A DNA stretch of 5,364 bases from assembly GCA_031274045.1 (NCBI GenBank), contig JAISQS010000424.1, forward strand, positions 1-5,364, given 5' to 3'. The notes below the pieces were generated by a model. It was not told the origin of the DNA and ran no database searches. It saw only the letters and a program-made list of their open reading frames with translations. Below are positions 1-5,364 of the stretch, one piece after another. The translations under genes and the position numbers were made by a program. The stretch's first letter is position 1. Every line of letters starts with the position of its first letter. This stretch comes from Planctomycetaceae bacterium. GTDB taxonomy: Bacteria > Planctomycetota > Planctomycetia > Pirellulales > Thermoguttaceae.

Positions 1-275
1 GTATCAACGCCCTGAAAGGGCAACAAGCTCATAGCGTAGGGCAACGCCCTACGAAAGAGATTCACGAACACCACTCGGGGCAACGCCCCAATAATATCAA
101 CAACAATGGAAGTTTTTAGTAATGAGTTTTCTGTAAGGATTATATTAAAACTGAAAACTAAAAACTTTCGCTTGGTCTGATATTGTTGCCCCGTTGGGGC
201 GAAGGTTATTTATAATCAATTATCGTCGGGCGTTGCCCTACGCTATGATATTTTGCCCTTTCAGGGCGTTGATAC
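1..275. repeat. Long imperfect palindrome built from mirrored GC-rich hairpins (MITE/REP-like)
   Basis: The first 22 bases (1-22) are the exact reverse complement of 254-275. Further inward, 29-53 pairs with 224-248 at 24 of 25 positions, 76-98 pairs with 179-201, 110-120 pairs with 157-167 (11/11), and 125-130 pairs with 147-152. All these pairs share one axis at about 138-138.5, so the whole element is a single palindrome. Each GC-rich arm is also a small hairpin with a 3-base loop: A 9-21 (GCCCT/AGGGC, loop GAA), B 35-53 (8-bp stem, loop AAC), C 77-89 (GGGGC/GCCCC, loop AAC), mirrored as C' 188-200, B' 224-242 (one mismatch) and A' 255-267. No plausible coding frame lies inside. It sits downstream of the gltB stop codon, so the gltB transcript could read into it and the hairpins might end or protect the RNA; that role is inference. 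It could be a MITE-like mobile repeat, but target-site duplications cannot be checked because the left flank is outside the window. Confidence 0.9.
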
Positions 276-293
276 ATTGCATTGATACAGTGC
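269..293. repeat. 13-bp tandem duplication at the edge of the palindrome
   Basis: The unit TTGATACATTGCA (269-281) is followed at once by TTGATACAGTGC (282-293), an almost identical second copy. The first copy overlaps the last seven bases of the palindrome. The related junction on the other side of gltB (5301-5307 read on the minus strand) has only one copy of this unit, so the left copy most likely arose by a local duplication. No function is evident. Confidence 0.75.
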
Positions 294-341
294 TTGATAA
301 AAGGCACGATGTAAAAGCCCCACAAAAAACGAAATAATCAG
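282..341 (+). repeat. Palindrome-flanking segment, left copy (inverted partner at 5251-5307)
   Basis: Directly after the palindrome lies a roughly 60-bp stretch that aligns, by eye, with the reverse complement of 5251-5307. I count about 49 identical positions over about 61 alignment columns, with a few small gaps and an identical end, CGAAATAATCAG. In both places it lies on the gltB side of a palindromic repeat. Similarity stops soon after that shared end. This suggests the repeat family includes this segment and is longer than the palindrome alone. No coding potential or obvious hairpin was seen in it. Confidence 0.75.
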
Positions 342-477
342 ATAATTTTTATGTTGCATATATCTGCATCAATTGAGAATATACTTCACTTCATTTCCCT
401 TCATTTCATCCGGTTAATGCAAAACAAACTGATTTTCAAAACGACATCTACATAAGCACACAAAAAATCACTGACAA
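342..477. other. AT-rich gltB downstream spacer, no recognised feature
   Basis: These 136 bases lie between the gltB stop codon and the repeat region. They are AT-rich, contain no convincing open reading frame and no GC-rich stem followed by a T-run on the minus strand. I see no tRNA-like or other RNA-like structure. No second gene follows gltB closely on the minus strand, so nothing here supports a downstream operon partner within the window. Confidence 0.6.
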
Positions 478-3400
478 CTATGCCAGGTGTACTTGTTGTT
501 CGGAGGTTTTTCTGGACTGTAGGTCGACGGGGTTTGTTAAGCCTAGTGCGGCGCGGTATTCCATTGGGATTACTTTGACGAAGAGATTTTTGGTGCGTTC
601 CCAGTTGTCGAGCATTTCTTTGGCTTTGGCACTGTTTGTGTACTTGAAATGTTTTTCAATCATTCCGTACAATTTTTGAATATCCGCGTCAAGGAACATC
701 GGCTCCAAATCAACCATCTCCAAATTGCAACGTAAATCGAACTGCTGATCGGGATCGTACACGTATGCAATTCCTCCCGACATTCCGGCGGCGAAATTGA
801 TTCCGGTTGAGCCAAGCACCGCCACACAACCACCCGTCATGTACTCACAACCATGATCGCCAACACCCTCAACCACCACCGTTGCCCCGCTATTTCGTAC
901 ACAAAATCGCTCGCCAACACGACCGTTAATATACGCTTCGCCGCCGGTCGCTCCGTAAAAAAGCGTCTTGCCGGCAATCACATTTTGCGCCGCATCAATC
1001 AAACTCGTCTTGGGAATACGAATAATTAACTTGCCGCCGGAAAGTCCTTTGCCGACATAATCGTTTGCCTCGCCGATCAGATTTAACGTTACACCCGCCG
1101 CCGTGAACGCGCCGAAACTTTGCCCCGCCGTCCCCTCAAACGTGTACGAAATTGTATCCTCCGGCAACCCCGCCGCCCCGTATTTTTTGGCAATTTTGTA
1201 CGAAATATTCGCACCGATTGTCCGGTCAAGATTACTGATTTTGTACGATTTGACAACTTTTTTCTGTGTCTCAATGGCATCATTCGCATCCTCAAGAGTC
1301 TGCAACATCAGAGGCGTGACTCCGTCAAGATGTTGCGGCGTTGAATAATGTAACGCAACATGTTCGGGAACTTCGGGGCGTTGGAAAATTGCGGAAAGAT
1401 CAATCGTTTTCGCCTTCCAATGTCCCGCGCCGATTCGTTGTGCAAGCAGATCGTTTCGCCCGACCATTTCCATAAACGTACGAAATCCAAGCCTTGCCAT
1501 AATCCCGCGCAACTCCTCCGCAACAAACCGGAAATAATTGATCAAATGTTCCGGCGCACCGCCGAATCGTTGTCGCAATCTTGCGTCTTGAGTTGCGATT
1601 CCAACAGGGCAAGTATTTTGGTGACATTTTCTCATCAGAACGCAACCAAGCGTTACAAGAGCCGCCGTACCAAAACCAAACTCTTCCGCCCCAAGCAACG
1701 CCGCAATCGCAATATCACGACCGGTTCGCATTTGACCATCCGTTTGAATACGTACACGACCGCGCAAATCGTTTCGAACCAATGTTTGCTGTGTTTCAGA
1801 AAGACCAAGTTCCCAAGGAACACCGGCATTTTTGATACTGCTCAACGGACTTGCACCGGTTCCGCCGTCGCCGCCGCTGATCAAAATCATGTCCGCCTTC
1901 CCTTTTGCAACTCCCGCAGCAATCGTTCCAACCCCGCAAATACTGACCAATTTTACGCTCACCCGCGCAACAGGATTGACATTTTTCAGATCGAATATGA
2001 GTTGCGCTAAATCTTCGATTGAATAAATATCGTGATGCGGCGGCGGACTGATCAGACTGACACCCGGCGTGCTGTGGCGAATCCGACCGATTTCGTCGTT
2101 GACTTTATGACCCGGCAAATGACCGCCTTCACCGGGCTTCGCGCCTTGTGCCATTTTAATTTGCAAATCTTTGGCGTTTGCCAGATACTCGGCAGTGACT
2201 CCGAATCGACCGGAAGCAACTTGCTTTGTCGCGCTGCAACGGTTGACACCATCTTTTTCAACATACCGCGTTGAGTCTTCGCCGCCTTCACCTCCATTTG
2301 ACATACTGCCAATTTGATTCATTGCAATTGCCATCGTTTCGTGTACTTCGCGACTCAATGCACCGAAACTCATTGCCCCTGTGAGAAACCGCTTCACCAA
2401 TTCATCCGCCGACTCAACCTCCGAAAGCGGCACCGGATTACAATGTTCCGACTTAAAATCGATCAAACTCCTCAATGTACAATAACGATTTTCTTGATTA
2501 TTTATTCGTTCGGCGAAGGCATCATAAGATTTTTGATCGTTATGTCTTGCAGCTTGTTGCAAGAGGTGTACGGAATCCGCGTCCCAAAGATGCTGCGTAC
2601 CGCCGCGTCTGTTTCGGAACTCACCGCCGACATCGAGCAAGTTATATTGATCTTGTTTGACTCGGTATGCGTTGTTGTGCCGTTGCAAAGTCTCTCTTGC
2701 AATATCATCAAAACCAAGACCGCCAACACGCGACGGAATATGACCAAAATACTCCGTGACAAAATTACCATCCAAGCCAATCGCCTCACACGATAGCGTA
2801 TAACGATACGATCTTATTGTGCTGATTCCCATCTTCGAGAAAATTTTTAGCAGCCCTTTATCGATAGACGAAATGTAATTTCTGATCGCTTCTTGCAAGC
2901 CCATTGGGAAAAGCGATTCGGAACGCCTCACTTCCGACGCTATCGTTTCCATTGCCAGATACGGGCAAACCGCATCAATTCCACACGTAATCAACATGGC
3001 AAAATGATGTACCTGACGCGGTTCAGCGGATTCGAGAATGATTCCGACTTTGCCGCGTAAACCTTTGTTCATCAAATAACGTCCAAGTCCGCTCGCAACC
3101 AAAAGACCCGGAATCGCGGCGCGTTCCGAGCTGCATTTTTTGTCGCTCAAAACTAAAATTCCGACTCCGTTTTTGATTGCATCCTCTGCTTCTTGACAGA
3201 CTCGGTTCATTGCGTTGCGCATTCCTTGCGGAGTCAATTCTTCAAATGTTGTATCAATTCTTATTGTCTTGAGAGCGGGTTCCTTGATCTCGAAAATTTG
3301 CTGCAAATCGAGCGGCGTGAGAATTGGCGTTCTGATTTTTAACGTATGCGCATGAGACGGAAACTCCGTGAGCGGCGAACCAAGCGGACCGACAAACGAC

Positions 3401-5115
3401 GTTAAACTCATCAACAATTTTTCACGAATCGGATCAATCGGCGGATTGGTTACCTGTGCGAAACGTTGCTTGAAATAGTCAAACAACAATTCAGGCTTGT
3501 CAGACAAAACGGCAAGAGGAACATCAAATCCCATTGACCCAATCGCCTCCGCGCCGGTCTCAAACATTGGACGAATCACGATATTGATTTCTTCACGCGT
3601 GTAACCTACATTCCGTTGCAATTTGATCAACTCCGCCGCGTCCGTCAACATTGCGTCAACAGCACCGGCTCGGCTCAACTCCACCTTGTTCGCATCAACC
3701 CAACGTCGATACGGTCGGCTTCGCGTTATCTTCGCTTTGATTTCGTCGTTGCCGATAATCCTTTTTTGATCCGTGTCAACCAGAATCATTCTGCCCGGTG
3801 AAACATTCCCCTTTTGCACAACATCCGAAGGATCAAGCGGCAAAACACCAGCTTCGGAAGCCAAAATAAATCGATCATTTTTTGTAACGGAAAATCGAGC
3901 CGGACGTAGACCGTTGCGGTCAACAATACTCCCCGCAACATGCCCGTCGCTGAATGCCATTGCCGCCGGACCGTCCCATGGTTCCATGAATGTTGCGTGA
4001 TATTCAAAGAATCCGCGATGATCTTTGCCCAGTGAATATTTGTCGCCCCACGCTTCGGGAATCATCATCAAAATCGCATGTGCTAATCGCCTCCCCGACA
4101 ACGACAATAACTCAAACATGTTGTCAAAGAGAGCCGAATCACTCGCGTCAAGATCGTTGAATATTGGCAAAATTTTATCAATATCTTCGCCCCAAACAGT
4201 CTCGTTTCGCGAACGTAAACCGTTCAATATTTCTTGCATTACCCGCCGTCGGTCGACGTTGCCGCGAATCGTATTTATTTCTCCGTTGTGGCACATCATT
4301 CGCAATGGTTGCGCGAGAGTCCAATTTGGAAAAGTGTTTGTGCTGTAGCGTTGGTGAACGACGGCGATTGCCGATTCCATATCGGTCTCAATTAAGTCGG
4401 GATAGAATCGCGTGAGTTGTTCGGCGATCATCATCCCTTTATAAACGAGAGTGCGTGATGAGAGTGAGTTGATGTAAAATTCATCTTTGCCGTCGAGGTT
4501 GCTTTCGTGTACTTTCTTCTCTGCCAATCGGCGAATAACGTACAACTTTCTTTCAAATTCTATTTCACCGAAATCTGGAGTTGCGTTGAGTGGTTTTGAG
4601 ATGAAGATTTGTTTAACTGTTGGGCAAATTTTTTGTGCGGTTGATCCGACGGCGTTTTTTTTGGTTGGAACATTTCGTATGCCGAGCAGTTTGCAATTAT
4701 TCTCTTCGATGGTGTTTATTAGGATATTTAGGAAGGTTTCGGCGTTTTGATTTTGTGGCAGGAACAACATAGCGACGGCGTATTGACCTTCGTTGGGCAA
4801 TGATTTTATACCGATTTGTGAGGTGCGTTGACGAAAGAATTTGTCTGGCATTTGTATTAGGATTCCTGCGCCGTCACCGGTTTCGGGGTCGCTTCCGACT
4901 GCGCCGCGGTGTACGATATTGTTTAGGATAACGATTCCGTCGCGAACGATGTCGTGTGATTTGTTTCCTTGAATATCGGCAGCCAAACCGATTCCGCAAG
5001 AATCATGTTCCTCTGTCGGTTCGTAAAGTCCGTTCTTTTGAGAAAGGTGCTTCAGCCCTTTTTTATCCGCAAATTCACGCAGATTTTCGTCAATAGCCGT
5101 TTGAAAATAAGTCAT
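478..5115 (-). CDS. gltB: Glutamate synthase large (alpha) subunit, NAD(P)H-type GltB
   Basis: GltB hydrolyses glutamine and passes the ammonia through an internal tunnel to 2-oxoglutarate, making glutamate in the cytoplasm (GS-GOGAT pathway). Cys40, in DSCGIG, is the expected N-terminal nucleophile, so a 39-residue propeptide should be removed, as in characterised GltB proteins. The class II amidotransferase domain spans about residues 40-430 (HRG 69-71, HQRYSTNTFPNW 254-265, HNGEIN 276-281, SDS 325-327). The central domain is about 480-770. The FMN/synthase domain is about 830-1215 (GAMSFGALS 913-921, KPGEGGHLPG 993-1002, GGDGGTGASP 1081-1090). The three [3Fe-4S] ligands are Cys1158, Cys1164 and Cys1169, spaced as in known enzymes. 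The GXGXG domain is about 1290-1480. Length is normal and the frame is intact, ending in TAG. Only 16 residues separate GGED (ending 947) from KQVASGRFG (from 964), so the ferredoxin loop of Fd-GOGAT is absent. Electrons should therefore come from a GltD partner, which is not in the window. The ATG at 5113-5115 gives the usual propeptide length but has no Shine-Dalgarno. Third-base usage changes along the gene. Confidence 0.97.
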   Translation of the reverse strand: MTYFQTAIDENLREFADKKGLKHLSQKNGLYEPTEEHDSCGIGLAADIQGNKSHDIVRDGIVILNNIVHRGAVGSDPETGDGAGILIQMPDKFFRQRTSQIGIKSLPNEGQYAVAMLFLPQNQNAETFLNILINTIEENNCKLLGIRNVPTKKNAVGSTAQKICPTVKQIFISKPLNATPDFGEIEFERKLYVIRRLAEKKVHESNLDGKDEFYINSLSSRTLVYKGMMIAEQLTRFYPDLIETDMESAIAVVHQRYSTNTFPNWTLAQPLRMMCHNGEINTIRGNVDRRRVMQEILNGLRSRNETVWGEDIDKILPIFNDLDASDSALFDNMFELLSLSGRRLAHAILMMIPEAWGDKYSLGKDHRGFFEYHATFMEPWDGPAAMAFSDGHVAGSIVDRNGLRPARFSVTKNDRFILASEAGVLPLDPSDVVQKGNVSPGRMILVDTDQKRIIGNDEIKAKITRSRPYRRWVDANKVELSRAGAVDAMLTDAAELIKLQRNVGYTREEINIVIRPMFETGAEAIGSMGFDVPLAVLSDKPELLFDYFKQRFAQVTNPPIDPIREKLLMSLTSFVGPLGSPLTEFPSHAHTLKIRTPILTPLDLQQIFEIKEPALKTIRIDTTFEELTPQGMRNAMNRVCQEAEDAIKNGVGILVLSDKKCSSERAAIPGLLVASGLGRYLMNKGLRGKVGIILESAEPRQVHHFAMLITCGIDAVCPYLAMETIASEVRRSESLFPMGLQEAIRNYISSIDKGLLKIFSKMGISTIRSYRYTLSCEAIGLDGNFVTEYFGHIPSRVGGLGFDDIARETLQRHNNAYRVKQDQYNLLDVGGEFRNRRGGTQHLWDADSVHLLQQAARHNDQKSYDAFAERINNQENRYCTLRSLIDFKSEHCNPVPLSEVESADELVKRFLTGAMSFGALSREVHETMAIAMNQIGSMSNGGEGGEDSTRYVEKDGVNRCSATKQVASGRFGVTAEYLANAKDLQIKMAQGAKPGEGGHLPGHKVNDEIGRIRHSTPGVSLISPPPHHDIYSIEDLAQLIFDLKNVNPVARVSVKLVSICGVGTIAAGVAKGKADMILISGGDGGTGASPLSSIKNAGVPWELGLSETQQTLVRNDLRGRVRIQTDGQMRTGRDIAIAALLGAEEFGFGTAALVTLGCVLMRKCHQNTCPVGIATQDARLRQRFGGAPEHLINYFRFVAEELRGIMARLGFRTFMEMVGRNDLLAQRIGAGHWKAKTIDLSAIFQRPEVPEHVALHYSTPQHLDGVTPLMLQTLEDANDAIETQKKVVKSYKISNLDRTIGANISYKIAKKYGAAGLPEDTISYTFEGTAGQSFGAFTAAGVTLNLIGEANDYVGKGLSGGKLIIRIPKTSLIDAAQNVIAGKTLFYGATGGEAYINGRVGERFCVRNSGATVVVEGVGDHGCEYMTGGCVAVLGSTGINFAAGMSGGIAYVYDPDQQFDLRCNLEMVDLEPMFLDADIQKLYGMIEKHFKYTNSAKAKEMLDNWERTKNLFVKVIPMEYRAALGLTNPVDLQSRKTSEQQVHLA
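1609..1644 (-). other. [3Fe-4S] cluster ligand motif of GltB
   Basis: Residues 1158-1169 read CVLMRKCHQNTC, followed by PVG. The C-x5-C-x4-C spacing matches the three cysteines that bind the [3Fe-4S] cluster in bacterial glutamate synthase large subunits. All three are present, so the electron path from the small-subunit side to FMN looks intact. Confidence 0.93.
4996..4998 (-). other. Catalytic Cys40 codon and propeptide cleavage point of GltB
   Basis: This TGC codon encodes Cys40 in the context EEHDSCGIG. In this enzyme family the cysteine becomes the free N terminus after removal of a short propeptide and acts as the glutaminase nucleophile. Its position, 39 residues from the chosen start, fits the family's short propeptides and supports the ATG at 5113-5115. 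Confidence 0.9.
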
Positions 5116-5250
5116 GTTTGAAAGGGGTAAAATGGTTAGGTTTTTTATTGTTTATTGTTGCACGATTATTGTTGTACGATTATCGCAGTTATCGTATCTG
5201 CACACATAAATCAACAGTTTATTACTAAAAATAGAAATTATGTAAATTTC
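5116..5250 (-). promoter_or_regulatory. Putative gltB leader/promoter region, AT-rich, no Shine-Dalgarno
   Basis: This is the DNA between the gltB start and the upstream repeat, so the promoter most likely lies here if gltB starts its own transcript. The 20 bases before the ATG on the minus strand read CCATTTTACCCCTTTCAAAC, with no AGGAGG-like purine run. The best sigma-70-like pair I find is TTTACA (5246-5241) and TAATAA (5224-5219), 16 bases apart. Its -10 match is poor, so it is only a candidate. No Bacteroidota-type TAnnTTTG element was seen. Confidence 0.35.
5152..5179. repeat. 14-bp tandem direct repeat in the gltB leader
   Basis: TTATTGTTGCACGA (5152-5165) is followed directly by TTATTGTTGTACGA (5166-5179), matching at 13 of 14 positions. 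A third, degraded unit may begin at 5180 (TTATCG). The pair lies 37-64 bases upstream of the gltB start codon, where a regulator could bind or where it would fall in the 5' untranslated RNA. Simple slippage in AT-rich DNA is an equally good explanation. Confidence 0.7.
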
Positions 5251-5307
5251 CTGATTATTTCGGATTTTGTGGGGGTGTTACATTGTGTTTTTTATTCGCA
5301 GTATCAA
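5251..5307 (-). repeat. Palindrome-flanking segment, right copy (inverted partner of 282-341)
   Basis: Read on the minus strand, this segment matches 282-341 at about 80% by eye, including an exact shared end, CGAAATAATCAG, and the block ACAAAA inside it. It joins the palindromic element at 5301 as the left copy joins the end of the 1-275 palindrome. It lacks the 13-bp duplication seen on the left. It lies about 135 bases upstream of gltB, so the gene is bracketed by inverted copies. Confidence 0.75.
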
Positions 5308-5364
5308 CGCCCTGAAAGTAGAGACGCAATGCATTGCGTCTCTACATTAGCGTAGGGCAACGCC
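5301..5364. repeat. Second copy of the palindromic repeat, cut by the window edge
   Basis: The first 18 bases (5301-5318) are identical to 1-18, and 5349-5364 is identical to 33-48, which is the start of hairpin B. The copy runs in the same direction as the left arm of the 1-275 element and is cut off at the window end. Between the two matching blocks, the 14 bases at 19-32 of the left copy are replaced by a 28-bp palindrome with a few bases after it. Hairpin A is therefore broken in this copy. Confidence 0.9.
5318..5345. repeat. Perfect 28-bp palindrome nested in the larger repeat
   Basis: The half-site GTAGAGACGCAATG (5318-5331) is followed with no spacer by its exact reverse complement (5332-5345). 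The GTAGAGACGC arm resembles short dispersed palindromes I recall from cyanobacterial and Bacteroidota genomes, though no search was possible. It lies inside hairpin A of the larger repeat, so one repeat family has landed in, or recombined into, another. Confidence 0.92.

Noticed and set aside
1..275. CRISPR array reading of the repeated GGGCAACGCCC cores
   Set aside because: The repeats are mirrored about one axis, not direct and evenly spaced, differ from one another, and have no unique equal-length spacers or cas genes.
429..472. Possible gltB terminator (TGATTTT paired with AAAATCA)
   Set aside because: The stem is short and AT-only, the loop is nearly 30 bases, and no T-run follows a GC-rich stem on the minus strand.
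1360..2010. 216-codon open frame on the plus strand
   Set aside because: It lies wholly inside gltB, opposite the highly conserved FMN/[3Fe-4S] region. Its arginine-, asparagine- and serine-rich protein resembles no family and is explained as an antisense shadow.
2314..2796. 160-codon open frame on the plus strand
   Set aside because: It is antisense to conserved gltB codons, has a cysteine-rich low-quality protein and no start signal.
5191..5246. Other sigma-70-like pairs in the leader, such as TTGATT (5214-5209) with TACGAT (5196-5191)
   Set aside because: The spacing is only 12 bases, too short for a working promoter. AT-rich DNA gives many such chance matches.
5155..5355. 66-codon plus-strand frame in the gltB upstream region
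   Set aside because: It begins with TTG inside the 14-bp direct repeat, has no ribosome binding site, and runs through the 28-bp palindrome and the larger repeat, so its sequence is explained by non-coding repeats.

Overview
The window holds one protein gene with repeat-rich flanks. A single complete open reading frame (478-5115, minus strand, 1545 codons) covers about 86% of it and encodes the large (alpha) subunit of glutamate synthase, GltB. It has the N-terminal-nucleophile glutamine amidotransferase domain, the central domain, the FMN/[3Fe-4S] synthase domain and the GXGXG C-terminal domain. It lacks the ferredoxin-loop insertion, so it should belong to the NAD(P)H-dependent two-subunit type. 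The partner gltD is not in the window.

Left flank (1-477): positions 1-275 form one long imperfect palindrome folding about a single axis near 138. It is built from three small GC-rich hairpins (A, B, C), an AT-rich centre, and the same hairpins mirrored (C', B', A'). Next come a 13-bp tandem duplication (269-293) and a roughly 60-bp segment (282-341) that recurs in inverted orientation on the other side of gltB. Positions 342-477 are AT-rich and show nothing I can name.

Right flank (5116-5364): the gltB leader is AT-rich, has no Shine-Dalgarno sequence, and contains a 14-bp tandem direct repeat. It runs into the inverted copy of the 60-bp segment and then into a second copy of the palindromic repeat. 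In that copy hairpin A is interrupted by a perfect 28-bp palindrome of a different repeat family. The window ends inside this element. Because the window starts and ends in the same repeat, it may be a whole contig broken at repeats.

Organism: a bacterium of moderate GC in coding DNA with AT-rich intergenic DNA. The missing Shine-Dalgarno and the many GGGCAACGCCC-core repeats remind me of Bacteroidota or Planctomycetota-like genomes. This is a weak, memory-based impression. The gene does central nitrogen assimilation (glutamine + 2-oxoglutarate to two glutamates). I see no defence, toxin or biosynthetic system here. The most unusual content is the repeat architecture around gltB.
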